NCBI GenBank assembly: GCA_038502055.1 | Contig: JAXRKN010000044.1 | Coordinates: 6,580,501 to 6,644,500, forward strand | Direction of reading: 5' to 3' | Length of the DNA: 64,000 nucleotides | Origin: Tanytarsus gracilentus | Taxonomy: Eukaryota; Arthropoda; Insecta; Diptera; Chironomidae | Part shown: positions 11,976-26,100 of the stretch, piece after piece | Position numbering within the stretch: the stretch's first letter is position 1 | Layout: each line of letters starts with the position of its first letter | Made by a program: the position numbers and the translations under genes | The notes under the pieces: model-generated | Told to the model about the DNA's origin: nothing | The model's database searches: none | Seen by the model: only the letters and a program-made list of their open reading frames with translations

Positions 11976-12704
11976 ATCCATGCCAATCGATTCTTGGTCA
12001 ATTACGAGTTCAATGAGGTACATGAAGCATCTCTAAAAAATGGCATTAGAGGCATTCCTTGGACACTCCTGGCCGGCCGTGACGGTCATTCTTCAAAATC
12101 ATCAATGCTAATCAATTCCTGATGCAATTAGGTTCAACGAGGTACATGAAGCATACTTTTAAAAAATGGATTAGGGGCTACTGGCCGGCGTGTGGACATT
12201 GGTGGCACTCTTGGATGGCCATGATAGACATTCCTCAAATATCATCAATGCCTTTCGATTCCTGATGCAAATACGAGTTCAACGACATACATGAAGCCAT
12301 ATAACAGGAAATTTGTATGAAAAATGGCATTTAGGGCTGTCCATGGCACGACCTGTGGTCATGACCCTCATAATTCCTAAAATGGCCGAATCTAAATTCA
12401 TAGACCTACCATTTGGCGAAAACTAGAAGTCTCTAGCTATCTCAGGAGCCGAGATCTCGATGGAACAGACGGACGGACAGACGGACGGACGGAAATAGGC
12501 GCATATAAGTGTTACACCACTTCGTGGGTTACACTAAAAACCTGATAAAGTACGCGGGCTTTCGGGAAAACTTTGAAGGTGGATAACTGGAAAACTAGAG
12601 GGTGTCGAAATTTTTTAAAGAGGTGTCGCAAATATGTCTAAAAGTGTTGCAAATCCCAACCTGATCTGAGATGTTGGCCCGCCTTACTTTATTGACACAA
12701 TTTA

Positions 12705-15700
12705 TTGACAAGGAATTTATGCAATTAAAATTTCTCTCAACTCATAATTTTATTTTCTAGGGATTTAGTGATAATTTTGCGATGAACTTCAAAGAGCAAT
12801 TTAATTTCCATGTTGAGAAAAAATTCTCATTAAAACTTTTTAATCTCTTCCTTATACTGCATGCGTAAGTTCAATGTCAAAGTGCTCATTATACAACGTA
12901 AATAGCTTGCTTGTGGCATCCGTTAAGGTTGCAAATTTTCCCATAAAAAATATTTTCATCCTCTGTTGACTTTATAATTGGTTCTTGGTATGGACTATCG
13001 CATGCAGTTTAACAATGACTCAAGCTTATGAATCTCAGCGTGGTGGAAAGCCACGCTTGTGCATTTAAGTCATGGCCTTATCGTGCAGATACCTTACGGC
13101 TGATCCTGGCAGCTCTTTCACAAGCACAAAGAGATTAAATTTTGTTCCGTTGTTGACTTTCTATATGAGATCAAATGTTAAGCTTTGCTACAAACAAATT
13201 CGATGATGAAGTTTTATATAAAACCATTGCCGTGATTACACTGAGAGAAAATTCTATTTTTTTAATTCCTTACTTTTAAAGTGGTAATTTTAGTAATCTG
13301 AGAAAATTATCTTGGACTCTTAAGTTTTCAATCGTTGACTCTTAAATTGATCAATACCTTCTTTATTTATTGCGAAACTCATGACTTCTTCTCTCAGTGT
13401 CATTACCCTTCACTATCGCATAATAAAACTGTTATAACTAATGAGATTATATGCAACTCGGTCTCTCTCGAGATCATCGCTCATCTTCAACTTTTTTCCT
13501 CATTTTCTTCTTTTCTCCCGACACAATGCAGCATGGGATATTAAATTAAATTGTCAGAGTATATAAGTTGAGGATGGAAATCTAGCAACAGGATATATAC
13601 ACACAGAGGACAGTGCAAGCCACTTGAAAAAGATGAATTTCTTCATCCATGCAACACACAAACTTAAGTACGATGAAAATTGATTGTTCAAGTCCGGTTC
13701 ACCAGGACAATGAGAAAATATTGCGTGCATTTTTGTGAGTGAAAAATTTACCACTTATTTCACAATGTAGGTCAAGGTTCTAATGATCGGGACTCGGATG
13801 AAGAAAAGAGTGCAAAACTTTTCAGACAATGCTTTCGCTTTTGAAGTCACATACTTGACATGAATGCTCGCTCGGCATTCTGCTATGTTGGAAGAAAATG
13901 GTCAATCAGTCGGTGAAGATGATGAGAAAAGCAATGTGATAAATTTTAACGAGTTTTAGAAAAGCTTTTTTAAATTTTTTTAAACAATTTTTAAGATAAC
14001 TTTATTTATGAGTCAGACACGAGCAATTTTGACATCTAAATTTTATATTTTTGAAATTAATTTTTTAAATTTTCATAACGTATTTAAAAAATTTAAAAAG
14101 CTCTCGTGTCCGACTCTTTTGTCCAGCTCCTTCAATTTTAAAATTGAATACGAAGCAAGATAGAGAAAAGTCTCGAGTGATGTCACAAGAAGAAGTCATG
14201 AAAATTGAATTTATTTGTTACCTCTCAAGCCTGCCAGCAGCGAATGATTCATTGAGGTCGTCATGGCAAATGACAGCTAAAAATATAACGGTAATGCAAT
14301 AAAAGTTTGCTCTAATTTTATTTAACAAAAAAAAATTGCGTCTCGCCCTCGGTGCTCCGTGGAGCTCCATGTCACGAGAAGCAATTTAATTTTCCGAAAG
14401 CCATCATCGCTACCTTCAAAATCGACAATCGCAAGCCGCGAGGAAAGGAAGTGAATTCAATTTAAAGAAGGAATTTTCATTATTTAAAAAAGAACGAAAA
14501 ATAAATTTTCCTTCCTCCATATTTTGCTTGCGAAACGTCGACGGCGGTACAGATGCAAACACACACGTAAATAAATATTTGTTTAAAAGCAAGAGCAGTA
14601 AAATGCTATGAGAGGGAAAATCGAATAAATGTCAAGCAATAAATTTTCTTCATCGCGTCTGTTTCGTGCCCGTCAGCTATTTCATACATGCCTTCTCTCT
14701 GTTGCTGACTGCTTTGAAAAATCGACATCGCTAATGATTTTCAAACTAAAATTGTTGCGAAAAAAAGGTTAAATGAATTTTCTTGAAATGTTTTTCAATA
14801 TGAAGAAATTTTTTAAATTTTTAGAGCAAGAATTTATCTTTTAAATCTTGAGATTAAATAATTAATCTTGGATTTAATAATAAATCTAAGATTAAATAAT
14901 TAATCTTGGATTAATAATAAATCTAAGATTAAAATATATTAACTTATCGAAGCTGAGTTTATTCACGTTGATATCCAATCACACACCCATACAACTGTTG
15001 ACAAATGACTATCTCGATTTCATTGTCATCGTCAAATTGCGTGTTGAGTGGCTGACGAGAGCAAAAACTTGTGAAACCCTTTTTTATCATTTTTTCTCTC
15101 TTCTCGACAAGATAACGAAGAAGATTCTTAAGAAGTCGTCAAATTTGGTTTTAGAAATCGTAAAGCATCGAAATGTAAATCTTTTTTTCGAGTGTCATAA
15201 AGTGCAGAGCACAACCCAAAGCAAATTGTCCCTCCTTATAACCCTCACTTGATCTTCTTCTTCTCACTCACAGTTGGTTACGATGTTGGTGGATTTAAAG
15301 CTCAAAAAAACTTTTGATGATTGAGCAAAAAAATCAGTGCATGTTTCAAATGTGTCTGCATGAAAATTTATTTCAGTAAATTTTTTAAGGATTAAAATTT
15401 AAATCGATATTTAAAAAAAATAATATCATCAAGCTTTTTAAATTTTATTTTTGAATGTCATTCAACCAACACATTTTTACCATCAAAAATTGCGTCATTA
15501 CTCACAATCACTCTCTCAATAATCTCCACTTAATCAAATTCAATTCCTTATAAACCGAGAAAAATCCTCGTTCATTTTTTTTCATTCTGAAATGACGATG
15601 ATCATCATGCAAAGGAATCATTAAACATTTCCGCCATGAGCAAGATTGCGCTGAAACGTATCTAAGCGAAAATAAAAGCAAATGATGCGAACTCATCTTA

Positions 15701-18700
15701 AGAAATCCATTATCGTGATGAAATATTTTGTTATACTAGAAAGTTCATTGCACTCGCGTGAGTAAATTTTTAAATTGTTATTTTTCATACAAATAATTCT
15801 CACAAGCTCTGAGAGCTTTTCTTGGTTTGTAGATGTGAGTAAATATTTATTTGTGTGCTTATCGTGGAAGCATCCATGATGTTAAAAGCTGACAGAAATT
15901 TTCGAAAAAAAAGTTAAAAATTTAATTGAAAATTTTTTATAGAAGTTTAATTGAATTAATTTATGAGAAAGTTTGTTGAAAAGAGGATGTAAATTCACTT
16001 AAAAAAGTGCAAAAATAATTCAAAAAAGTTTGGAGCAACAATTTTATTTTTGAAGGATTCGAACCTAAATTTTTAATTTCGTATTTCAAATATTTTTTCT
16101 CATACTTTAAATTTTACTTGCATAAAGATTTTTAACAATTTCTGAATTCACAGAATTAAGAATTAAAATTAATTTATGTCCATAAACATGCACATGCATA
16201 CTTGAATATTATGAAACTTGTTTTATTTGCTATTTTCAACCAAATTATTCAGAAGCAAAAACAATAATTTCATGTACATTAAATAATATCCAATAATTTT
16301 GTTTATATCACAACAGATATGTGCACTCATGAGAAAATGTATGGATTTTTGCATAAATATTGCATCATATGATGAAAGTCAAGGTGAACGGATTTTACAG
16401 GAAATTTAAAAAAAAATAATAATAATTTTTTTTATTATTCAAAATAAATTTAATTAAAACTTTCCTAGAAAAATTAATCAAATTCTCAACAAAGAGCAAA
16501 TAAATAAAATTTCCTCCAACGCCTACAAAAATTGTGAGACTAATCGAAAAACCTTCCAAGAAAATCACTCGATATGATCTCAAAATATGTTTGCGAAAAA
16601 TTAAGACGGTCTGAAGCTGTTCTATTTTTACTTTCCATCCCATTAGACAAAATGCACAATTTAGTTATGAGAATTTAGAAAAGCACAATAAAAAAATTGA
16701 TTTTCTCACAGAAAGAAAATTCCGAGAAATTTTTCTCATAAGTTCCAGAAGACACAAAGTCGAATTCTCATATTTCACATCCTTATGTCATCACCATGGT
16801 CGTAATATCTTCATAACTTGTTGTGTATGACAAACAACGTGGCAACAATAAATAAATAAGGAAAATTCACTTTCGTGTCACTTAAAAAAGGATTTGACTT
16901 TGAGAAGGAAGTTAAGAGGAGCCGAGCAATCAAGGGATGGAAATTAAATATAAAATTTATTAAATATTTTTTAAATTTATTTCACAAGAAAAAAATAAAT
17001 TAAATTATTAAAAATAAAATTTTCAAGTGTCCTTTCCTCGATTTTTTTCATCCTGTATTCAACTTCTCTCAAATTAATTTTACCTTCTCGCTCACACAAT
17101 GCCAATACGATTTTTTGCCAAATAAAAGATGCCTTGATGTGAGTAAATATTGTCCCCATTGATGCTTAAAGCAATTTGCTATGAAACACGATATGCAATT
17201 AAAACCAACTCAGAGTTGTTCTCGGAATGAGCATACATGAAAAGCTTTCTGTCATTTTTCGTGTTTACATTTCGGTTAAAAGCAACAATATTTTTTCCTC
17301 TAAGTGGATTTTCCTGCGTCGACAGTTCTCCAGTTACATGTTTGTGGTGTTTACGATTTGTCGAGAAAAGTGAAGGGGTGACAGCCAAAAAATGAGCATG
17401 TTCTTGGATTTGATGACCATGATGTGGTTTGACATGATGTCGAAGATTGAGTTTCGTATCATGATGACGTGCTCGCAAAAACTTCGAGGAAATCAAAGTG
17501 AACAAAAATTTACTGATTCAACAAGAAGAAAAATGAATTGGATTTTTTTACTCATAAAAGCAATTCCAAAGTCCATCAAGAGTAAATATCATTCCGCATA
17601 TTTGTTTACTCAACATCGCCATATTGAGACATTTCGATAATTTCTTTCCGATACATCAAACACACAAATCCCGCACCTACCTAGAGAAAGTTGAAATTTC
17701 CACTTCACCAAAAATCCGTCTGACAAATAAACACACTCGACGAAATCACTCGATGAGATGAAAATGGCAACAACAATCAGCACAGACTTTTTTGGTAGGA
17801 TATAAAAGAAGAAAATTCTTCGATGTGTGACTTGACACGATCATCAACGTTCGAAAGTGAAATCTAATGCAATTATTTTATTTTAAAGTTTATAAAATAA
17901 TCAAGATGAAAAAAGAATTGAAAATTGACTTTAAAGAGTTTTAAAAAAATCTGATTTTTTATTTAAAAAAATTGAATTTTAAAAAATATTTTGAAAGCTT
18001 TTTCAAAATAAACTTAAAAGCTTTATTCGTTAAATAAAAAACATTTTATTATATTTTCTTTCTAGCTGACTCATTTTGTTCACAGAGATTCAATCCACAG
18101 CACAACATCCAGATGTTGATGACACCACATGTCGGTACGTCAATCCATTTTTCTTAGCTTTTTCTTTTTAATGCTAAAATCTGAGCTTTCAATTACCAAA
18201 AAATCATTTAAGATGTCAAATCTCAAGGAAAAAAACCTCCGCGAAATAGAAAAAGTTGTGTAAACATTTCATCAACATCAACATTATGTTTTTGCCATTA
18301 TATCCGCCAGCACACACACACACTTCCATTATAATTTATCAAATAGACAACGCTTTTGGCACTTGAAGAGTCAACAACAAAAACTTCACTTTCTGATACA
18401 TGAATGAAAGTCAGAAAAGAATAATTCACTCAAGCAAGTGTGTGGGAGTCATTTTGTGTGTATGTGTCAACATTAAGGAGAGTTTTAAAAGATGCTGCGT
18501 GCTTTTTTTTGCGGTGCGGAGGTGGTTTGAACCTCAAGGGACTGTTTGCTTCCAAGAAGGAACCTTTAATTGTAGCATGCGACTTTTAAGGTTTGACGAG
18601 TGTCATTTAAAGTGGATTGGAAGTGCGAATGTGAGGTTTGTGATGAATGAAGATGTTTGAGGTTATTATAAGAAGAAATTTTTGAAAGCTGAGATTTTAG

Positions 18701-19310
18701 ATTTATTTTTAGAAACAACAATATGATGATGTTGATTTAAAAGCACGGAAAATATTTTTGAATCGAAAAGTTATTGCTTGAATTTATTAAAAAATATTTT
18801 TCAACCCTTCAAATTTTTCTCAAATTACCGATTTTAAATAATATCCCGACGTCATGTCATCAATCATGCTATCATTAATGATGGCAAAAACCTCGAGAAA
18901 CTCAATCCATCATTACAAAGTTCATATGACCCGCTCATACATTCAGAATAATTACGCGCATCATAAAACTCTTGAATTTCATTAGAGCCATCAATTAAAG
19001 CTTCTCAATAAAGCGAACTCTCTCAAAATTATAATTTTCTGTCCCCTTTTCACTTGACATCAACAACAAAAATTTACGGCAGAAAAATTTTATTTCAATG
19101 TCCATGATAAAGCGTTTTTCATGTGTTTATATTATCGACTTTAATGGCCGCTCCTTGCTCGCAAATCGACGTCGACGACGAGCGAGACACTCCATCGGCT
19201 GTTTTGGATATATTATAGCTCCGCTATATATTAATTTTGGATTTTTCCAAAACCTGTTTTCGACCCCTAGTGCCAAGACATTACCTTGTGCAATACCAAA
19301 ACATATACTC
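12705..19310. other. Gene-poor AT-rich DNA
   Basis: Six and a half kilobases with only short chance ORFs. Visible minor structure: two imperfect copies of an about 40-bp unit containing TTAATCTTGGATT and AAATCTAAGATTA (14850-14940), and a short CA-repeat near 18312-18322. No gene or RNA gene could be supported. Confidence 0.45.
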
Positions 19311-19600
19311 AAATGATAGGCCTAGCCAAACCCTACAAACTGGCGAAAACAGATTTGAAATCGGTTGCTCCTACGAGGAGTTAGAGCCATTTAAGTCATC
19401 TTACTTTCTCACTTTCTCACTTTCTCACGATCTTAGTGAACGCCATATCTCAAGAACGGCTGGTCGGATTTGATTCGGGTTTGTGGCTAAAGATCGGGTT
19501 TTGGCTCTAGTTGTGCAAGAAGTATTTTGTTTTGAGGTCCGACCCTCCAAGGACCGTCCCTGAGTGCAAAAATGTCATTTTTCATACAAATTTTCCCTTT

Positions 19601-20072
19601 TATGGCTTCATGGGTATCGTTGAACTCGTAATTGCATCAGAAATCGATTGACATTGACGATTTTTGAGGAATGTCCATCATGGTCGGCCAGGAGTGCCAC
19701 TAATGTCCATTTTTCAGAACTATGGCTTCATGTATGTCGTTGAACTCGTCATTGCATCAGGAATCGATTGACACAGATGATTTTTGAGGAATGTCCATCA
19801 TGGCCAGCCAGGAGTGCCACTAATGTCCATTTTTTAGAACTATGGCTTCATGTATGTCGTTGAACTCGTCATTGCATCGGGAGTCGATTGACATTGAAGA
19901 TTTTTGAGGAATGTCGATCATGGTCGGCCAGGAGTGCCACTAATGTCCATTTTTCAGAACTATGGCTTCATGTATGTCGTTAAACTCGTTATTGCATCAG
20001 GAATCGATTAACACTGACGATTTTTGAGGAATGTCCATCATGATTAACCAAGAGTGCCACTAATGCCCATTG
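19601..20072. repeat. 120-bp tandem array, four copies
   Basis: Copies begin at 19601, 19721, 19841 and 19961 with TATGGCTTCATG, and each runs exactly 120 bp through GAACTCGT(C/A), AATCGATTGACA, TTTTTGAGGAATGTC and AGGAGTGCCACTAATG. Substitutions are few and there are no indels between copies, so the array is fairly young. Related, more diverged units lie inverted at about 11980-12310. The preceding 19310-19600 (CTTTCTCA repeats at 19404-19428, then unique DNA) is probably part of the same element. A GCGGAGCTAT box at 20096-20105 has an inverse ATAGCTCCGC at 19215-19224 that may mark element ends. Confidence 0.85.
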
Positions 20073-20105
20073 CAACGGAGTAGATACTAATTTATGCGGA
20101 GCTAT

Positions 20106-23100
20106 TGGAAATGGCAACGCCGTTTGCAGACCCATCTTGTTTTTTTTATGTGCAAACATCATTATGTTAATGTAATTGCTCATTTAACTATCGTGCGGGA
20201 GCCAAAGCGAGGATTCATTAATAAATTTTTGCAGCGAGAGAGCGAAAGAGAAAAATGAGAGTGAAAATTCTTCGAGAGAGTGAACGAGGAAAACTCACCA
20301 CAAAAGAAATGTTGCGACGGATGGATGTTGAGTTAGAGATGGGAAAAAAGATTTTCCATAAACGAGATTCAGTTCAACATCAAACATTAACGCGTCGACA
20401 TCGAAACGAATAGAAGTGCGGGTCGCAATTTATTGAGAAAAAAAATTAATAAAAAATTAAATTAAAAAAAAAGAAAGATTTTAAAATAAATCTTGAAACT
20501 TTTAAAAAAGAATTGAAAAAAAATATGAATTAATGGCTCGGATGATGAGAAAGCGAAATGTATCAATCAATCAAGCAAACATGATGGAATTACTTGGAAA
20601 ATAAAATTATATATCGTATGTGAGATTATCTCGAATATTTTCTCAGTCATCTCGTGTATCGGAGAAAGCGCGTGTGTGTATGTGTCTTAAGATTATTTTT
20701 TGAATCCGTTCATGCGGAATTAATAGAGTTAACAAAGAAAGTTCATACGAGAGAAGAGATTGACATATAGTGGAAGTGACTAGTGCCTGAGCCAAATAAC
20801 AAATACGACGACATTCAATCGAGAGAGTTCTTTGTTCCTTCTGTGCGGAGGATCTTTTATGTGAATGTTTACTAGAGCGCAGAAAATTAGTGCTTAAAGT
20901 GAGAAAATTATTATTACAAAGTTTGTTGTGTCGTTATATCGTCGGTTTACAAGTGCTAGATTGAGAGAGGTTAAGGAACCCTTTTTTGAAAAGTGTGATT
21001 ATGATCTGCATAGAGAGAAATTTCTTGATGGTTACGCAATCGTGTGAAGAGATTTGAGGTTTAAATTTTTATGGATTAATTTAAGGCTGAAAATCGTATT
21101 AATTATTTAAAAGAAGCTTAACATTGGAAAATTAATTGAATTTAAAAAAATTCACAAAATTTAATAAAATAAATTTTTATTGTTCGATTCTTAAAAATTT
21201 TTAAAACGAATTAAATAATTGAAAAATTAATTTTAGTTTTATTTCAAAATTTTTTTTATTTTCCTTATAAAAAACTCAAAAGAGCTTTTGGCTAAATTTT
21301 TATTTGTTTCAGTAATTGCACGCTTAACATTAAATTTCCAAGATTTTCACAATTTTTTGCATTACTAAATTTCTGCCCGTTTCTGAAATTCCAGGAAGGT
21401 AAAAATGAAATCCTACGATTCACTCTTAATTTTCTCAAAAAATATATTTCGAAGCCAATCAAATTTTTCCTTGAGATCCTTCAACTCAACAATTGAAAAT
21501 AACTCGAGACAAATTGAATCAATTTTCGCTTTTTTCGACTGTTAGAATTTCTCGATTGAACAGCAACTTCCTCAACATAATTTATCTCTTCATCTTTCAA
21601 AATTGATATTTACATAAGAAATCTACTGAAAGAAAATTGAAAAAGCTTCGGGAAATGATTGATAATCGAGCGTGAAAGTTCAATAAACTGTTTTATGGAT
21701 TAAATATTGGCTGTAGAGAAAATTAAAAACGTTTTTGAAAGCTTTTGAAGTGAAAATTTCAATTTTTATTATTAAATTTTCTTAACGACTTTAATACTAA
21801 ATTTTTTATTTCGAGACTTAAAATTTTTTCATGCAAGATAACTTACAAGAGTTAAAATTAAATGCCATTTGCAGTTGTTACAAATCATAAATCAAGTTCT
21901 CGAAAGCTTTTGCCCGAAAGCTCATTCAAACACAATTGAAATAAATTGATTCGTTCAATGGCAAACAAAAGACGCCATTATCAACCTCATAACAAATTAA
22001 TTTGAAAAAGTTTTCGTGTCAATAACTCAAAAAAATCTCACAGCATCACTTTGCAATGATGATAATCGACAATAAAAGAGCTTTTTGAAAATTTAAACAG
22101 ATTTTCTCGCATTAAAACGTTTTGTGTTGTTCATCACTCATCTGTTAGCACCTGCTGTCACATCACAACGTGTCGGTGTGTTCATATATGAGTTTAATCC
22201 CATAAAAAGAAGAGAAAAACACGAGTGAAAACTCTCAACAGATTATCACATTGGGAAAATATATTGGATAACATTACGTAAACACCTCGAGAGAGAGAAT
22301 TTCTCAGATAATCGGTTTTATATGACGTGGAAAATTAAGTGAGTGTCGCCCATTTTGCAAAGCAATAAAAACAGAGCAAATAGTCGAAAGAGAGACATAA
22401 ATCTCTCCATCGAAATCGATCGCAAATATTTTCTTTAATTAGTGAGAAAATAATTTGGGAGAAAAAAGTTTTACGAGGGATGTATTGACCCTTTTTAGAG
22501 ACTTTATATAAACAAAGAGAAATTAACGTTCATAAATAACAAAGAAATTCATTAAATTCAGAGTCAATAGAATGTTTCGTGAAATAACAGAAAAAGTTGA
22601 TTGACTTCTCGAGAAAATTAAAAGAGGTAAAATTACACAAAATATCTGTCTGCACCAAAAATTACGAGATTTTTTCATATTCTAAAGAAAAAATTATTTG
22701 ATTTTTCAAAAGCATTCAGTGAAAATAAATTCGATCTTTATTTTTCAATGATCGCTTTTGAAAGTCGAGAGATAATTTTTAAATTTGAATTTAATTTTAA
22801 TTTGAAATTTGAGCACGTTGACGTTCAATTTTTTTTTCTAAAAAAAGCTTACGTAACAAAGCTGTCTTGAAATTCTCCGAAAAGCTTCGATTTATTTTAA
22901 TGATAAAGAAAAAAAAATAATGATTTATTGAAATTGACTTTAAATTTGGATAAAAATCAAATTTTAATTTTTTCTGAAAATATTTTGTTAAAAGAAATTG
23001 AAAAAAATTTTATGTTAAAATTTTAAAACTCAATTTAAAATTTTACTTCCATGCTTTCTTTCTCCATCTTTTATGATATTTAAAAGCAGTAAAATCATGA

Positions 23101-26100
23101 CGACAAAAAAGTTTCTAAACGAAGACATTAAAAAAGTTTGTACAATTTATGCCGAAATATTTTTTCGTTGAGTAATAAATCTGTTATGATGTTGAAAATG
23201 TTGATGATGAGAGTTGAAATCTGTTTGATTGGGTGTTTATTACATGAACGATTTTTCTAGAAAAATTTAATACGAAAAACTCAAGTTTTTGCTTCTTTTG
23301 ATCTTCTCGAATTGCTTTTGGTGAATTAAAGATGAAATCGAAAGAAATTTTCGATTTGTTGAATTTTCTACCTTTCAATAGAATTTTTCGTATGCAACGA
23401 AAGTTTGGGATAGAAAAAGTTTATCATGTGGAAAATTGCTGTAGGCAATTTTGGAGATTAGTTGAAGGATTGCGTATGAAATTCTAGAAAGCAAACATTT
23501 TATGGAAAATTATTTGCTAAAAAAGTAAAAATTTCAGCTGTAAATTTTTCCTTCTCGCATCAAAATTTATTCTCCATAGCTTTCAATCATTTTTCTAAAT
23601 TTTATCCTCATCATGAACTTTAAATTTAATAACTTTAAATTGGATTTATTTTCTATCTCTCGAGTTAAATTATTTTATGCTCAAATTGGATTTTTCTCTT
23701 TATTTCAGTAAAATTTAAGAGTCTTTCATGATAGAAAAAGTTAGAACTTTAGATGGGAAAATTTTTCATTATCAAAAATAAAATTTGATGCAATCAGTTT
23801 ATAAAACATGTGCATATTTAATTATTTTATAAGCATCACGTTATGACACAGGGATTTATCGCAATTAATTTTGGATATGAGATTTTTCACATTCATTAAC
23901 ATAAACTGATGGTGTTAACGATAATGAATTAAGGGAAATTTTTGTGCACACGATGCGATGGAATGATTGATTAAATAGGAGATGAAAAAGTGTTTTAATT
24001 TTCCTGAACATCGAAAAATTATTTTTTTTCACCAAAATAATTATTTAGTAAATTATTAAAGTCAATCAATTCTATTGAACAAACCCACAGACTTCAAATA
24101 ATCAATTTAATTCAGCTCCGACCATCGTCTAAAGTTTTTGTACCAAATGCCTCAATTTCAATTCCATGCGCACTCCATTCTAAGATGTTTAATTTCATTA
24201 ATGGCAATTTAAATTCCCAACCAAGCACTGCAGATAATCAGCCACGCTTTTATTTACTCGAAGCCTCATAAATTTAAGCATTTCAATCCGAGTGTTTTCA
24301 CTTCTCTTTCTACACCCGAGAAGTTTTGAGTTTAAATTAATATTCAACCGCTAGAATTTAGAACTGAGTAAAATTTTCGAGAAGAATTAAAAAAAATTAA
24401 AATTTTTGATGTGCGTAAAAAAGTTTTAAAAATAATTCTTAATTTTTTCAACATCCTCATTTTCTTGCAAAACGTCTTTCACATCACATCGCTTTCAATT
24501 TCTGGTATTTAATTAAGTCTTTACCCCATTTCTTCTTCCTCACTCTTTAAAATATCATTGAACCATGCTTCCTCCATTAAAAAGTCTCACATTTTCTTTC
24601 CCCCATCGTCGCAATCTCATAACCTCATACTGTCAACTATAAATATTAAAGCATGAAATGCTCGAAGGTATCTAATTAAGCAATTTTCCGTCTGTTTTTC
24701 CACCTCACATAGCAACGCGAGGAGAGACAGCTATGAAAAAAAAATATTTTCACGTGAGAATGATAAATAAGAAGTCATGTGTGCATAAATCTTTGTGCTT
24801 TCGAGGGGAAAATGAGCTTCGTGGAATTTTTCACTCCTTCGACGACATTTCTAGAGTTTGTTGTGGAATTTAATATTTTCACAAGCTTTAATTTTTTTTC
24901 AAGCCATTTTCTATGAGTTAGAAATTTAGTTCACCCATGTCACTTTTTCATGACATCTCCAACATTATCCATTTCCACCACAAACTAGCTTCACTAATCT
25001 TACGAATATGAAAATTTGTTTCTTCTCGCAAAAGCCAGTTTTTCGGACTATTTTGCTCATTTCAACTATGAGAAGTGAAATAAAAAGAAGAAAAAAGTCA
25101 AACTAATTCTCAAACAGATTTCCGTAAATAATCACCATTCAGGCGAAAGTTGTGTGGTAAACTTTTTTCATAAACCTTCATCAGCACTCACTGAAATATG
25201 TTACATTATGTGAGGGTTATGAGGGTGCGTAGAATTTTGTGAAAAAGGATCAAATTTGACAGTTAGATTTGGATGAAAATCTTTGACTTTATTTACAAAA
25301 ATTACTCGATTAAAATTTTACTTCATTAAATTTTTTTACTAATTCAACAATCTCATCCTGTTCTAAAAATAATTCAAAAGTTTATTGACTCATTTAAAAT
25401 CCACAAATCTCAACCCACACTCGAGATTTATTTTGTTGGCGTGAACCCTATTCACTCAGACAAATCCCATCATTGTGAACCGATTAAAATAAAAATGAAA
25501 CTTGGCAATGATCAAAACTGGCTAGAGCAACAGAAAAAAAATCATTAACAGGTCTCCAGAGAAATGTCAAAGTTTGTTTTCATACTCAATTTTTTTCATC
25601 CCCTCTGTAACATAAGCTGGGTATCGAAGGTCACATGACTGTCTTGGAATTTTCACAGCTAACTCGCTCGGATTTTTTCACGCACATAATATGGTTGCGT
25701 TTAAGCTCTCGTTACAAATCCCCCGCCCATGAATTGATGCCAATATGACTGAAAGTAATGAGAAACTTTTTGTCTCAACTTTGTGTAAACACACACACGC
25801 TGATAGACAGCACTGCTGTTGCTATTGTGTATGAAATTAAAATCAGAATTCTCCCTTTTCTGCGTCGTAAATATTTCTTTTTATCAGTAAATGAAATATT
25901 GCGACAATATTTATTCAGAGAATTGAATTTCCATCTGAATTTCTATGCGAGCATTTTGAATTGTTTTCGCTCACATTTAAATCGAGATAAAAATAAGTAA
26001 ATAAATGCGCAATTGACTAAGAAACATTACGCGAATGTGTGCCGATTGATTCAGTTCGTTGTACATATTTGGGGATTTGCAATTCGAGTAGGAATTCTTA

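Larger units (their letters stand above)
11528..12535. mobile_element. Nested insertion with GTGTAACCCAC ends
   Basis: About 1 kb that interrupts the right arm of the fold-back element, since the arm sequence resumes exactly after it. Near its ends are GTGTAACCCAC (11557-11567) and the inverse GTGGGTTACAC (12524-12534), short terminal inverted repeats. Inside are two minisatellites (11600-11730 and about 11745-11975), diverged units shared with the array at 19601-20072 in opposite orientation, and a GACGGACGGACAGACGG run (about 12470-12492). It has no protein-coding capacity beyond ORFs made by the repeats. Confidence 0.6.
10766..12704. mobile_element. Fold-back DNA transposon (non-autonomous) with a nested insertion
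   Basis: Long inverted arms: the left end (TTGTGTCAATAAAGTAAGGC from 10770) is repeated inverted at the right end up to 12700, and the match runs at least 160 bp through the CTAGTTTTCCAGTTATCC stretch (about 10882-10900) to ATCAGG (10935-10940). The next left-arm stretch (10950-11140) reappears inverted at about 11338-11527, so the original element is a giant palindrome centred near 11240. The right arm is split at about 11528/12536 by a separate 1-kb insertion. TTTA flanks both ends (10766-10769 and 12701-12704), a possible 4-bp target duplication. No transposase ORF is present. The superfamily is not identified. Confidence 0.75.

Noticed and set aside
11549..12122. Three overlapping plus-strand ORFs of 137-157 codons, Phe/His/Cys-rich
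   Set aside because: They read through the 17-bp minisatellite in all three frames and are products of its period, not genes.
17179..17640. Opposed His-rich and Met-rich ORFs
   Set aside because: Mutually antisense with no recognisable domain, and no splice context.
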